From Shewanella indica (GTDB lineage: Bacteria > Pseudomonadota > Gammaproteobacteria > Enterobacterales > Shewanellaceae), in assembly GCF_002836975.1 (NCBI RefSeq), contig NZ_NIJK01000052.1, positions 49,136 through 113,135 on the forward strand: a stretch of DNA of 64,000 nucleotides, in the 5' to 3' direction. The translations under genes and the position numbers were made by a program. Position 1 is the stretch's first letter. Each line of letters opens with the position of its first letter. Positions 17,841 through 27,578 of this stretch are shown here, piece by piece. The notes below the pieces were generated by a model, which saw only the letters and a program-made list of their open reading frames with translations, had not been told where the DNA came from and did not search any database.

Positions 17841-19496
17841 TTAGTGTTCAAGCGAGCGGTACTTTTCACGCAGATGGTTGCGCACGCTGATAGCCGTCAG
17901 GTTGAGTGCCACGATCACAGAGACCAAAAGGAACGAGGTGGCATAGACCAAAGGCCTGGCAGCTTCTACGTTGGGGCTCTGGAAACCGACATCATAAATA
18001 TGGAACCCGAGGTGCATGAACTTACGCTCAAGATGCACGAAGGGGAAATTCATATCCACAGGCAAGGTAGGCGCCAACTTGACCACCCCCACCAGCATCA
18101 AGGGTGCCACTTCGCCGGCGGCGCGGGCAACAGCCAGAATAAGCCCTGTCATAATCGCCGGGCTGGCCATGGGGATAATAATCCGCCACAGGGTTTCGGC
18201 CTTGGTGGCCCCCAGTGCCAGGCTGCCTTGACGCACTGAGCTTGGAATACGTGACAAGCCTTCTTCGGTGGAAACTATCACCACAGGCAGGGTCAGAATC
18301 GCCAAAGTCAGTGCCGACCAGATAACCCCGGGAGAGCCAAAGGTGGGCGACGGCAACGCCTCTGGATAGAACAGCTGATCCAGCGAGCCCCCCAACATAT
18401 AGACAAAGAAGCCCAGACCAAACACCCCGTACACAATCGAAGGCACACCGGCGAGGTTGATCACCGCGATACGTATCATCTTGGTGATCGGCCCTTTCTT
18501 GGCGTATTCGTGCAGATAGATGGCGGCCACCACACCGAATGGTGTCACTATCACGGCCATCAACAACACCATGAATACTGTGCCGAAAATCGCCGGAAAC
18601 ACCCCGCCCTCTGTGTTGGCTTCGCGGGGATCGTCACTGATAAAGCGTCCCAGACCAACAAACCAGTGGCCAACCTTGTCGATAAAGCCCATGCGGTTGA
18701 CATAGCTGACATCGAGCACCGAATCCAAGCTGAGGGTCACTTCTTCGCCGCGCATGTCGCGTACTATCACAGAGTCGCGCCCGGCTTGCTCACGCAGAGA
18801 AAACAGCTGCTTTTCCAACCCTTGATAATGCTGATCCAGTTGTTGACGCTTGGACTCAAGCTCGGCCTTGCGCTCAGGCGTCAGGGCATTGTCAAGCTCA
18901 TAGCCACGCTCTTTAAGGCGCAGACGTTCGAGCTCATAGTTAACCGCGCCTATATCCTGCTTCTGCAGTGTCATCGCCTGATCGGCCAGGTCCACTGCGC
19001 GCTCGATATGCTCCTCGAGTGAGTTCTGCACATCGCCGCCGAGCTCCAGCCGCTGGCCCTTCTCAATCACGGCCACAGGGTAGCCGTAGAAGTTACCGTT
19101 CTTGGTACGCTCTATCATGGCCAAGCCTTCCGGGGTGGAGCGCGACACAATATCTGTCTCCAGAATCCAGCGGAAATCCAGGCCGACAAACTCACGGTTA
19201 CCCGTCTTGACCAGATAACGGGTCACAAACTCACCCGGCTCTGAGTTGAAGTGATAACCGGCGGATTTCAACCGCTCGGTCGGCACTTCTTCTCTGTCGT
19301 ACAGCTCTCCTATCAGGGTGTAGCGCTGGCCTTTGTCATCCTGCATCTCCCACTGATAGATATCCGCGGGCCAGAAATAGCTCAGGCCACGCCAGGCGAT
19401 GAGTAACAATAGCCCCAACACCGCAATCAAACTCAGGCTAACGGCGCCCCCTGTCATCCAGATCCAGGGAGAGCCTGATTTAAACCACTTACCCAT
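17841..19496 (-). CDS. pstA: Phosphate ABC transporter permease PstA, long form
   Basis: The PstA subunit of the phosphate channel. At 551 residues it is nearly twice the E. coli length (296). The extra part is N-terminal: one membrane span at about 14-34, then a periplasmic region with a coiled-coil-like stretch (about 160-250, rich in Leu/Glu/Arg/Gln). The C-terminal half is the normal six-span permease with the ATPase-contact loop LGATKAETLWRI. The extended form is typical of Shewanella and Vibrio relatives. It lies 62 nt after pstC. Confidence 0.94.
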   Translation of the reverse strand: MGKWFKSGSPWIWMTGGAVSLSLIAVLGLLLLIAWRGLSYFWPADIYQWEMQDDKGQRYTLIGELYDREEVPTERLKSAGYHFNSEPGEFVTRYLVKTGNREFVGLDFRWILETDIVSRSTPEGLAMIERTKNGNFYGYPVAVIEKGQRLELGGDVQNSLEEHIERAVDLADQAMTLQKQDIGAVNYELERLRLKERGYELDNALTPERKAELESKRQQLDQHYQGLEKQLFSLREQAGRDSVIVRDMRGEEVTLSLDSVLDVSYVNRMGFIDKVGHWFVGLGRFISDDPREANTEGGVFPAIFGTVFMVLLMAVIVTPFGVVAAIYLHEYAKKGPITKMIRIAVINLAGVPSIVYGVFGLGFFVYMLGGSLDQLFYPEALPSPTFGSPGVIWSALTLAILTLPVVIVSTEEGLSRIPSSVRQGSLALGATKAETLWRIIIPMASPAIMTGLILAVARAAGEVAPLMLVGVVKLAPTLPVDMNFPFVHLERKFMHLGFHIYDVGFQSPNVEAARPLVYATSFLLVSVIVALNLTAISVRNHLREKYRSLEH

Positions 19497-19558
19497 TGCA
19501 CAAACCCCTTAAGGTGATTGGCGAAACATCTAGTGTTCTATTCATAATTTATCTCCCG

Positions 19559-21817
19559 TTACAGTGAGCTGTAGCGGTCGCGCAGACGCTGACGTACCAC
19601 TTCGGCCACAGTGTTGAACAGGAAGGTAAAGATAAAGAGCACAAAGGCTGCGAGGAACAATACCCGGTAATGGGAGCTGCCGATGGCCGACTCCGGCATT
19701 TCCACCGCGATATTGGCCGCCAGGGTCCGCATCCCTTCAAACACGCTCCACTCCATGATGGCGGTGTTCCCCGTGGCCATGAGTACAATCATGGTTTCAC
19801 CCACGGCGCGGCCAAGGCCCATCATGACTGCCGAGAATATCCCCGGGCTTGCGGTCAGCAGCACTACCCGGGTCAGGGTCTGCCAGGGGGTCGCTCCCAA
19901 GGCCAGGCTGCCGTTCGACAGGTGACGCGGCACAGAGAAGATGGCGTCTTCGGCAATGGAGAAGATGGTTGGAATGACGGCAAAGCCCATGGCAATTCCC
20001 ACCACCAGCGCATTACGCTGATCGAAGGTGATCCCCAGCTCATTGGTGATGAACTGGCGGGTGTCGCCGTGGAAGAAGGCCACTTCGATTGCCGGGCTGA
20101 TGGTAAAAGAGAACCAACCGACAAAACAGATAACCGGGATCAGCATCAGTTCCTGATAGGTTTCCGGCAGTATCGCCTTGATGCGACCCGGCAGCTTGGA
20201 CCAGGCATAGGCACTGGTCACTATGCTTATCGGCAACAGCAGCAGCAAGGCCAGAATGCCGGGCAGATGCTCTTCAATCAGCGGTGCCAGCCAGAGACCG
20301 GCCAGGAAACCGAGGATCACTGTGGGCAGGGCTTCCATGATTTCAATGGTAGGCTTGACTATGCTGCGCACCTTGGGCGACATGAAATAGGCGGTATAGA
20401 TGGCGCCGGCAATCGCCAGAGGAACGGCAAACAGCATGGCATAGAACGCCGCCTTGAGCGTACCGAATGCCAGCGGCATCAGGCTGAGCTTGGCTTCAAA
20501 ATCATCCGAGCCGGAAGTGGACTGCCAGACAAACTGCGGCTCAGGGTAACCTTCATACCATACCTTGTTCCACAGGGCGCTCCAGGAAACTTCCGGGTGG
20601 TCGTTATCAACCGCGTACAGGTGCAGCTTGCTACCATCTTCAATGATTAAGGCATTGGAGCGGGGGCTGAAGCCCATAACACCCGGCGCCTTGAGATCGA
20701 ACTTCTTGTCGAACAGCTCGCGCTCACTCGTGGTGTAAAGCAAAGACAGTTCACCCTCGGGGCTTACTGTGGCAAAGCTCTTACGGTAGAACTCAGAGGC
20801 TATGGTGTCCACCTTACCCAAACCGCTAAACTCGCGGATCTCCTGATAGACACGTCCGCGGTCGCTGGCCACCTGAAAATACTGGGCCACCACACCGCTG
20901 TCGTAGCCTACCAGCAGTGAACTGGCGCCCGCCAGCAGGCTCAAACTGGTGACCTTGGCCTTGGCTTTCTCGACATCTATCACCTGTTGCAGCGAGATTT
21001 CATCCACATATTGAATGTTGTAGACAAAAATTTTGCTGCCGGACTGCAGCAGCAGTTGGCGCTGATCCGGGGTCATGAGTTGATGTTCAGTACGGGAAGG
21101 CGCATCCGGCAGTGGCATGGTTTGTGTGTTCCACTCCACTTCCTCTGTCATCATGTTCTCTTCGCCGACCATCTTGGTCAGCTGCCAGCGATTCTGGCTG
21201 TCCTGGTAGGCAAAGCTCATGCTCTCCGAGCTATAGCCGAAGGCGAGATTCTTGAGTGGCGAGCCATCCTCGGCAACCGTCAGTGCCGACTCCCCCAGTG
21301 GATACTTAACCTTGGGAGTGATCAGGCGCTGGTTATTGGGATAGCTGACACCAAACTCGACCCCGGCCAATAAGAGTTGACCGTTATCCAGTCCGAGGGC
21401 AAACAACTGCTGGCTTGGGGCACTGACTGCGCTGCTGACCACTTTGCTCGAATCTGGCACAGGCAGTTTCACCTGTTGGTGCTGCTGTTCGCCTTTGACC
21501 CTGAAGAAATCCACCACGCCTTGGTCACCGACCCGATAGAGCAGTTCATTTTGCTCGTCACTGCCCACCATCAGCGTCTTGTCTGAACTGGCCGGCAGGC
21601 TCACTTCGGTGACGGGTTCAACACTGGCGCCGTCAAACACCGGCTTAATCACGTAAAGCAGATAGAAAAAGATCAACAAAAGGGCGACGAACACCATGGT
21701 TCCGCCCACTGTTACCCCTATCTGCGCGGCCTTATCCTTGAAGGCTCTGCGGCCGGAGCCCTTGCTCACCAACAGATCTTTCGACGCAGAAGCAGGCTGA
21801 ATGACCTGACTTTCCAT
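19559..21817 (-). CDS. pstC: Phosphate ABC transporter permease PstC, long form
   Basis: The PstC channel subunit, 752 residues against 319 in E. coli. A first span at about 30-55 is followed by a ~380-residue periplasmic domain made of repeated short strands (WD-like or beta-propeller-like by eye), and then the permease domain with the LGATPWQTLTRVVLL ATPase-contact loop and GRAVGETMIVLMATGN. It is the first gene of the operon and lies behind a Pho box. No pstS is in the window, so the binding protein must be encoded elsewhere. Confidence 0.94.
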   Translation of the reverse strand: MESQVIQPASASKDLLVSKGSGRRAFKDKAAQIGVTVGGTMVFVALLLIFFYLLYVIKPVFDGASVEPVTEVSLPASSDKTLMVGSDEQNELLYRVGDQGVVDFFRVKGEQQHQQVKLPVPDSSKVVSSAVSAPSQQLFALGLDNGQLLLAGVEFGVSYPNNQRLITPKVKYPLGESALTVAEDGSPLKNLAFGYSSESMSFAYQDSQNRWQLTKMVGEENMMTEEVEWNTQTMPLPDAPSRTEHQLMTPDQRQLLLQSGSKIFVYNIQYVDEISLQQVIDVEKAKAKVTSLSLLAGASSLLVGYDSGVVAQYFQVASDRGRVYQEIREFSGLGKVDTIASEFYRKSFATVSPEGELSLLYTTSERELFDKKFDLKAPGVMGFSPRSNALIIEDGSKLHLYAVDNDHPEVSWSALWNKVWYEGYPEPQFVWQSTSGSDDFEAKLSLMPLAFGTLKAAFYAMLFAVPLAIAGAIYTAYFMSPKVRSIVKPTIEIMEALPTVILGFLAGLWLAPLIEEHLPGILALLLLLPISIVTSAYAWSKLPGRIKAILPETYQELMLIPVICFVGWFSFTISPAIEVAFFHGDTRQFITNELGITFDQRNALVVGIAMGFAVIPTIFSIAEDAIFSVPRHLSNGSLALGATPWQTLTRVVLLTASPGIFSAVMMGLGRAVGETMIVLMATGNTAIMEWSVFEGMRTLAANIAVEMPESAIGSSHYRVLFLAAFVLFIFTFLFNTVAEVVRQRLRDRYSSL

Positions 21818-21928
21818 TAAGAACCTCTATTATTAATAGCTGTTAGGCTTTTTTACCGAATTAACCGTACGTTATTGCGTTTCGGCCAACCCAGGTAAGA
21901 CCATCTCTTATCGAGTGGCTGGGATTAT

Positions 21929-21946
21929 ATGACGCAAAAATGACAA
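21929..21946 (-). promoter_or_regulatory. Pho box upstream of pstC
   Basis: On the minus strand TTGTCATTTTTGCGTCAT, two GTCAT half-sites 11 bp apart, matching the PhoB direct-repeat site. TATAAT (21924-21929) directly follows. It lies about 110 bases before the pstC start, so the operon is likely induced by phosphate starvation. Confidence 0.85.
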
Positions 21947-21992
21947 TAGTGTTACATAGCTTTTTTTAACATTATTCAGGAGTCTGTCTACC

Positions 21993-22496
21993 ATGCTTCG
22001 TTACCTTATCACACTGCAAGTCCCTGACAGAAAAGGATTGGTTGAGCAGATTGCCCATGCGGTCAGCCGCCACGGCGGCAATTGGCTCGACTCGGAATTA
22101 CGTCATATAGACGGGATTTTTGCCGCTATTTTGCTGCTTGAGGTTCCCAGCGAACACTGGGATGACCTGCTCGATGCCCTGGAGTGCATAGATGGTATGG
22201 CGCTCACCAGTGCCAGGGCCGGCCAGCAGCAGAAATATATCAAACGCCTGAGTTTTAACCTGGTGGCCTACGACAGGCCCGGGCTGGTGCTGGACATTTC
22301 CAACAGGATCAATGCCCTGGGCATCAATATCGAGCAATTCAGCAGCAAGTTTGAAACCGCGGGCCATACCGGCATCGCCCTGTTTCGGGCCACCATCAGC
22401 CTGGGATTGACCGACCCTATGCAGGAGGAGCGCCTGACCGAATCCCTCTACTGCATAGGTGATGATCTGGTACTGGATAAGCTGAATCTGACCTGA
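21993..22496 (+). CDS. ACT-domain protein, glycine cleavage repressor (GcvR)-like
   Basis: A 167-residue protein with two ACT domains. The first begins RYLITLQVPDRKGLVEQIA and the second NLVAYDRPGLVLDISNRINA, each with the Asp-Arg/Lys-x-Gly-Leu turn seen in amino-acid-binding ACT folds. The layout equals GcvR, which controls GcvA by protein contact in E. coli. The gene is divergent from pstC and has CAGGAG 9 nt before the ATG. No gcv gene is nearby, so the role is by family only. Confidence 0.78.
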   Translation: MLRYLITLQVPDRKGLVEQIAHAVSRHGGNWLDSELRHIDGIFAAILLLEVPSEHWDDLLDALECIDGMALTSARAGQQQKYIKRLSFNLVAYDRPGLVLDISNRINALGINIEQFSSKFETAGHTGIALFRATISLGLTDPMQEERLTESLYCIGDDLVLDKLNLT

Positions 22497-22626
22497 GCCC
22501 GATACCGCAGCTACCCGACCTCTGACTCTTGAGTGCCTGCAAAAGCAGCAACCGATGTGCAATCGATAATTCCTGTTAGGAAAACTGATACACTGGCGAA
22601 AATCACAAGAACAGAGTTTTGTCGTT

Positions 22627-23445
22627 ATGCTTGGAACACTGGATAAGATGGCCGTCGCCCTAGACGAGAACCATCTGGCACAATACACCCTCAGAGTGGC
22701 TGAACAGCGCCTGGCGTTGAACCCTTTGATAGGCAAGAGTTTAACCCTGAGTCACACGGGTAACATCTTCTGCTGCAACTGCGGTAAGAAGACCAAGAAG
22801 AGTTACTCCCAGGGCCACTGTTATGTCTGTATGCAGAAACTCGCCAGCTGCGATCTCTGCGTGATGAAACCGGAAACCTGCCACTATGATCAGGGAACCT
22901 GCCGCGAACCCGAATGGGGTGACACCCATTGCATGGTGCCCCACTATGTTTACCTGTCCAATACCTCGGGAATAAAGGTCGGCATTACCCGCCACACCCA
23001 GTTGCCCACCCGCTGGCTGGATCAGGGAGCCACCCAGGGGCTGCCGATATTCAAGGTCAGCAGCAGGCAGCTTTCCGGCCTTATCGAAGTCGAACTGGCC
23101 AAACTGATTGCCGACAAGACCAACTGGCAGGCGATGCTCAAGGGCAACAACAACGAGATAGATCTCAAGGCCAAGGCCGAAACGCTATTGCCGAGTATCG
23201 AAACCCGCTTGCACGAGCTGGCAATGAGCCGCGGTGATTACAAGATAGAGAGATTGACCGAGACAGAGACGCAAATTCACTACCCGGTCAGTGAGTTTCC
23301 CAAGAAGATCAAGTCCCATAACTTTGATAAAGAAGCCGTTGTCAGCGGCACTCTGATGGGCATCAAGGGGCAGTACCTGCTTTTCGATACCGGAGTAATC
23401 AATATCCGCAAATTTACCTCTTATGAAGTGGAAGTCAGCTACTGA
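22627..23445 (+). CDS. DUF2797 family protein
   Basis: A 272-residue protein of the DUF2797 family. The middle carries Cys clusters (FCCNCGKK, CYVCMQK, CDLCVMKPETC, QGTC) that look like a zinc-binding module. After this, VYLSNTSGIKVGITR and ARWLDQGA-type sequence resemble the strand-turn start of GIY-YIG nucleases, with a conserved Arg. The function is unknown. It stands alone after gcvR-like and ends near a strong hairpin. Confidence 0.82.
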   Translation: MLGTLDKMAVALDENHLAQYTLRVAEQRLALNPLIGKSLTLSHTGNIFCCNCGKKTKKSYSQGHCYVCMQKLASCDLCVMKPETCHYDQGTCREPEWGDTHCMVPHYVYLSNTSGIKVGITRHTQLPTRWLDQGATQGLPIFKVSSRQLSGLIEVELAKLIADKTNWQAMLKGNNNEIDLKAKAETLLPSIETRLHELAMSRGDYKIERLTETETQIHYPVSEFPKKIKSHNFDKEAVVSGTLMGIKGQYLLFDTGVINIRKFTSYEVEVSY

Positions 23446-23463
23446 TTTTTTAATTTGAGCAAA

Positions 23464-23494
23464 CAAACGGCGCCGCTGGAATGGGCGCCGTTTG
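23464..23494 (+). terminator. Terminator hairpin after DUF2797
   Basis: CAAACGGCGCC (23464-23474) pairs perfectly with GGCGCCGTTTG (23484-23494), 9-nt loop. No long T run follows. Confidence 0.75.
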
Positions 23495-23583
23495 ATTGCT
23501 CAGTACCTTTGGTGCTTGCCAGTACCCCAGAGGCTGCCTATGATGGCCGCCAATAACGCCCTTACACAGAGACAGAGCAGAAT

Positions 23584-24153
23584 ATGGCCACAGACTCCAT
23601 GATGGGATCCCAGACTATCGCCGCCCAGACCCAGGCTTGGGTCAAGGAGGTGATCATGAAGTACAACATCTGCCCCTTCGCCAGACGGGAAGTCGAGCGC
23701 GACTCGATTCGTTACACAGTTTGCGAAGAAAGCCGCATGGATACTGCCTTGCAGGCGTTGCTGGACGAGTGCCAATATCTGGATGAGCACCCACAAGCGG
23801 AAACCAGCCTGTTCATTCTGCCGAGGGGCTTTGAAGGCTTTCACCTCTATCTGGATCTGTTGGCCTTTGCCGAGCAGCTGTTATTCGAAGAAGGTTATGA
23901 AGGGGTTTACCAGTTGGCCAGCTTTCACCCCGACTATTGTTTCGAAGGGGAGGCCCAGGATGATGCCGCCAACTATACCAACAGAGCGCCCTATCCAACT
24001 CTGCACATCATACGTGAAGCCAGTATGGAACAGGCCCTGGCCGAATATGATGATCCTGAGTCGATTCCCGAGCGCAACATCGCCTTTGCCCGCCGCAAGG
24101 GCAGCGAATTCTTCGCCAAACTGCTGCAAAACTGCCTGAGCCGCAAGCCATGA
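23584..24153 (+). CDS. DUF1415 family protein
   Basis: A 189-residue protein with the DUF1415 pattern: MKYNICPFARREVE near the start, LFILPRGF in the centre, FHPDYCFEG and RAPYPTLHIIRE toward the end. The role is unknown. Downstream is a hairpin shared with the convergent nucleoside hydrolase gene. A second ATG (MMGS) five residues in is possible. Confidence 0.87.
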   Translation: MATDSMMGSQTIAAQTQAWVKEVIMKYNICPFARREVERDSIRYTVCEESRMDTALQALLDECQYLDEHPQAETSLFILPRGFEGFHLYLDLLAFAEQLLFEEGYEGVYQLASFHPDYCFEGEAQDDAANYTNRAPYPTLHIIREASMEQALAEYDDPESIPERNIAFARRKGSEFFAKLLQNCLSRKP

Positions 24154-24179
24154 GTGGTAAAGAATAAATGCCCAGGGGT

Positions 24180-24217
24180 ACCGTTTCGGCCAAATTGCAC
24201 AAATAAGCCGAAACGGT
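24180..24217. terminator. Hairpin between convergent genes
   Basis: ACCGTTTCGGC (24180-24190) pairs perfectly with GCCGAAACGGT (24207-24217), 16-nt loop, between the DUF1415 and nucleoside hydrolase stops. Confidence 0.75.
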
Positions 24218-24232
24218 GATCCTGGAAGATAA

Positions 24233-25204
24233 TTACCGACGACCGAAATCTATCAGAGTGTTGCGATAAAGCTCAAGCAAAGCCTCATCGCGTACCCCTA
24301 CCCCAACACTCTGCGGCGGCATATCACTCCAATCATCGTGGGGATGGCGCCGCTCATAGGTTTTCTGCATTGTGTGACCAATGGCCGGTCCGGAGCAAAC
24401 CACCCGTACAGGCCCCTTTCTCAGGGTAAACAGACTGGGGTCAATCACATAGGCAATGGCCGAGGGGTCATGCACGTGGCAGCCGGAAATCCCCAGGCTA
24501 CGCTGGTAAAAGTCGAGATAGAAACGGCTTATCTGGTGAATAAAGCGTCCCGGCTCACCGGCTTCATCGCGCAGCTTATCCAGATACTCGGGCGTAAAGA
24601 AACTCTCATGGGTCACATCCAGACCGATAATCACCACGGGCCAGTCGGCGGTAAATACGATATCGGCCGCTTCAGGATCATCATGGATATTGGCTTCGGC
24701 GAAAGGACTGACATTGCCCTGATGGCCATTAACCCCGAAGGCTCCACCCATGACCACCACTTCCTTTACCAATTTGGTGATCCCGGGTTCATGCTGCAGT
24801 GCCAGTGCCAGATTGGTCAGAGGCCCAACAGCCACCAGAGTGATCTCCCCCGGTTGCGCCTTGAGCTGCTCGACAATATATTGCCAAGCCGGACGGGGAT
24901 CGGCGCTCAGACTGACATCGGCGGCATTGACTTGCAGATCGCCAAAACCGGTTTCACCATGAACTATAGTGGTAGGGCCAACAGGAGGGCGCGACAACGG
25001 CTTATCCGCTCCCATGGACACGTCTGCCTTCATGCCATATTTCTGTTTCAGATACAGTGCATTACTAGTGCTGTTTTCAATGGTGGCGTTGCCAAATATT
25101 GTGGTGATACCGATAAGATCCACAGCTGCATGGCCTTCGGCAAACAGAATTGCCATAGCATCATCAATACCGGGATCTGTATCCAGGATAATTTTCTTCG
25201 TCAC
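24233..25204 (-). CDS. Inosine-uridine preferring nucleoside hydrolase
   Basis: A 323-residue nucleoside hydrolase that splits ribonucleosides to base and ribose. The Ca2+-binding motif LDTDPGIDDAMA is at the N-terminus; VAVGPLTNLALA and VVMGGAFG are family motifs; and DVTHE plus HDPSAIAYVIDP match the C-terminal region with the catalytic His. It is most like the RihA/RihB type. It is divergent from cstA with a ~400-base gap. Confidence 0.92.
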   Translation of the reverse strand: MTKKIILDTDPGIDDAMAILFAEGHAAVDLIGITTIFGNATIENSTSNALYLKQKYGMKADVSMGADKPLSRPPVGPTTIVHGETGFGDLQVNAADVSLSADPRPAWQYIVEQLKAQPGEITLVAVGPLTNLALALQHEPGITKLVKEVVVMGGAFGVNGHQGNVSPFAEANIHDDPEAADIVFTADWPVVIIGLDVTHESFFTPEYLDKLRDEAGEPGRFIHQISRFYLDFYQRSLGISGCHVHDPSAIAYVIDPSLFTLRKGPVRVVCSGPAIGHTMQKTYERRHPHDDWSDMPPQSVGVGVRDEALLELYRNTLIDFGRR

Positions 25205-25600
25205 AATCCAGCTTCCTTTGCGATGTTATTGATATTATCTGTGCCACAACCAACCGGTAGCACCGAGCCATTCTAGCGCCAAATCTGGCGCTATGCGCTC
25301 CATAATGCCACGCGAAATAGCAAAAACGGTAGAGAAAGAACAGTATCTGTTCACTTAAGGTAATCACTACCCTATTTGGCTCTCATCCGGATAAGCTTGA
25401 AAGTCCTTGTAAGCAGCGAAACACGCAATAAAGAAACAAGAACTACCGCGATATTACGGGCAATTATTACTTTGCAGACAAACGCCTACAGCAAAAATGC
25501 TGTTATTGACAGCCGCGACCAAATAGGACTTTAGTCTGATATCAGCAACAACCACCTTCCATTAACATCAATACATCAAAACAACAACAAGAGGTGTCCC
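25205..25600. other. Divergent promoter region, nucleoside hydrolase / cstA
   Basis: About 395 bases with no gene. It should carry the promoters of both divergent genes. I looked for a symmetric TGTGA-N6-TCACA CRP site, expected before cstA, and did not find a good one. Confidence 0.45.
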
Positions 25601-27280
25601 ATGAATGCTGTGCTGTTGATGTTAATGGGCCTGGGCGCGATGGCGGCCGGCTATTTTGTCTATTCAAAATTCATCTGCGAAAAAATCTTCAAAGTCGATC
25701 CCAACTTCGTGACACCTGCACATGAGATGCAGGATGGTATCGACTATGTGCCCACCAATAAATATGTGCTTTGGGGCCACCACTTCACCTCAGTGGCCGG
25801 AGCTGCGCCGATTATCGGCCCGGCCATTGCCGTTATCTGGGGCTGGGTGCCGGCCTTCCTCTGGGTGGTGTTCGGCACCATCTTCTTTGCCGGGGTGCAC
25901 GATGCCGGCGCCATCTGGGCCAGTAACCGCAACAAAGCCAAATCCATAGGTGCGGTCACGGGTGATGTTATCGGCGAGCGGGCCCGCAGCATCTTTATGG
26001 TGGTGATATTTTTAGTGTTGCTCATGGTTAACGCCGTGTTTGCCGTTGTCATTGCCAAGCAGCTGATCAACTTCCCCAGCGCCACCCTGCCGGTTTGGGG
26101 CGCCATTGTGGTGGCTCTCATCATAGGTCAGCTAATCTACCGCCGTCTTATCAACCTCTTGGTGGTGTCCATTATCGGCGTGGCGGCACTGTACGCACTC
26201 ATTTATATCGGCCCGTCCATGCCGCTGGCATTGCCGGAAACCCTGGGGCCGCTGTCGGATAACCAGAGCTGGATCATCCTGCTGTTTGTCTATGCCGCCA
26301 TCGCCTCGCTGCTGCCGGTATGGATGCTGCTGCAACCGCGGGACTATATCAATGGTATTCAGCTGTTTATCGGCTTAGGCTTGCTCTACGGCGCCGTGCT
26401 TCTGGGCGCGCCTGATATAGTGGCGCCGGCCTTTAATACCGATGTACCCGAAGGCACTCCATCCTTGGTGCCGCTGCTGTTCGTCACCATTGCCTGCGGT
26501 GCGATTTCCGGCTTCCACGGCCTGGTTTCCAGCGGAACCACCTCAAAACAACTGGATAAAGAGCCGGATGTGCGTTTTGTCGGCTACTTTGGCGCCATAG
26601 GCGAAGGCTCTCTGGCACTGGCCGCCATCATAGCCGCCACTGCGGGTTTTGCGACTCTGGCCGACTGGCAGGCCATCTATCACGCCTTTGGTCAAGGGGG
26701 CGTCAGTGCCTTTATCAAGGGCGGAGCCAATATCCTCGAATCCGGGATAGGCATGGATGAAACCATGGCGCAAACCCTGCTGACAGTAATGGTAGTGCTG
26801 TTTGCCGGTACCACTATGGACACAGGCTTACGGCTACAGCGTTACATCTTCCAGGAATGGGGCAGCATCTATAACCTCAACTGGATGCAAAATGGCGCCG
26901 TCGCCACTCTGCTGGCCGTGGGTACCTGCTTGCTGCTGGCCTTCGGTGCCGGCGGTGACGGCTCGGGTGGCATGCTGATCTGGCCGCTGTTTGGCACCAC
27001 CAACCAGTTGCTGGCTGGCCTGACACTGCTGGTAATCACAGTGATGCTGGTGAAACTGGGTCGCCCCATGTGGTATACCCTGGCTCCGCTTATCTTCCTG
27101 CTGGTGATGACCACCATGGGCCTACTTATTCAGCTCAAGGGCTTCTACGACAAGCAGGATTGGTTCCTGTTCACTCTGGACTTGGTGGTACTGATCGCCG
27201 CCATAGTCATTTCACTGGAGTGCAGTGCCACGTTGAGCCGCTCGCTCAAGGCGCGTAAAACCGCAGCGGAGAACGACTGA
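25601..27280 (+). CDS. cstA: CstA family pyruvate/peptide transporter
   Basis: A 559-residue membrane protein of the carbon starvation CstA family, with about 14-16 spans. The conserved GHHFTSVAGAAPIIGPAIA at about residue 64 and VHDAGAIWASNRNKAKSIG follow the family closely. CstA members take up pyruvate and possibly peptides. This copy is shorter than E. coli CstA (701). GAGGTG precedes the ATG. Its stop overlaps the next start (TGATG), which couples it to the two following genes. Confidence 0.93.
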   Translation: MNAVLLMLMGLGAMAAGYFVYSKFICEKIFKVDPNFVTPAHEMQDGIDYVPTNKYVLWGHHFTSVAGAAPIIGPAIAVIWGWVPAFLWVVFGTIFFAGVHDAGAIWASNRNKAKSIGAVTGDVIGERARSIFMVVIFLVLLMVNAVFAVVIAKQLINFPSATLPVWGAIVVALIIGQLIYRRLINLLVVSIIGVAALYALIYIGPSMPLALPETLGPLSDNQSWIILLFVYAAIASLLPVWMLLQPRDYINGIQLFIGLGLLYGAVLLGAPDIVAPAFNTDVPEGTPSLVPLLFVTIACGAISGFHGLVSSGTTSKQLDKEPDVRFVGYFGAIGEGSLALAAIIAATAGFATLADWQAIYHAFGQGGVSAFIKGGANILESGIGMDETMAQTLLTVMVVLFAGTTMDTGLRLQRYIFQEWGSIYNLNWMQNGAVATLLAVGTCLLLAFGAGGDGSGGMLIWPLFGTTNQLLAGLTLLVITVMLVKLGRPMWYTLAPLIFLLVMTTMGLLIQLKGFYDKQDWFLFTLDLVVLIAAIVISLECSATLSRSLKARKTAAEND

Positions 27281-27552
27281 TGAAGCTGGCGAAGATCAAG
27301 GCATTGGTCAAAGACCTGAGCCACCTGGCGGAAGAGGCGTATAACGCCCCTTTTCGCTCGGCAGTCGCCCGCGCCCGCAGGGAGCAGGACGATCTCTTTA
27401 TGCTGCTGATCTTCTCCGAAATGATGGGGGTACCCAACCCGGCCAGTTACTACACTCTGGAGCTGCAGCCCTTGATGCTGGAAAAGTTCCATGACTGGCA
27501 CCTGCGTATGGGTATGCCCCACTCACCGCTGGATCAGTTCAGATGCTGTTGA
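27280..27552 (+). CDS. Small cory-CC-star type protein
   Basis: A 90-residue protein starting inside the cstA stop codon. It is mostly helical and ends RCC at its stop codon, the trait behind the name cory-CC-star used for such proteins next to cstA. MLLIFSEMMGVPNPASYYTLELQP and FHDWHLRMGMPHSPLD are the conserved-looking segments, here cited in part. The function is unknown. A C-terminal Cys pair suggests a metal, Fe-S, lipid or disulfide role. It is wedged between a polytopic transporter and an ArsA/Get3-like ATPase. Confidence 0.75.
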   Translation: MKLAKIKALVKDLSHLAEEAYNAPFRSAVARARREQDDLFMLLIFSEMMGVPNPASYYTLELQPLMLEKFHDWHLRMGMPHSPLDQFRCC

Positions 27553-27578
27553 AACAAGATGTTAATTAAGGACGGGCT

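Noticed and set aside
25205..25600. CRP site before cstA
   Set aside because: Expected from E. coli, but no TGTGA-N6-TCACA match of useful quality was found.
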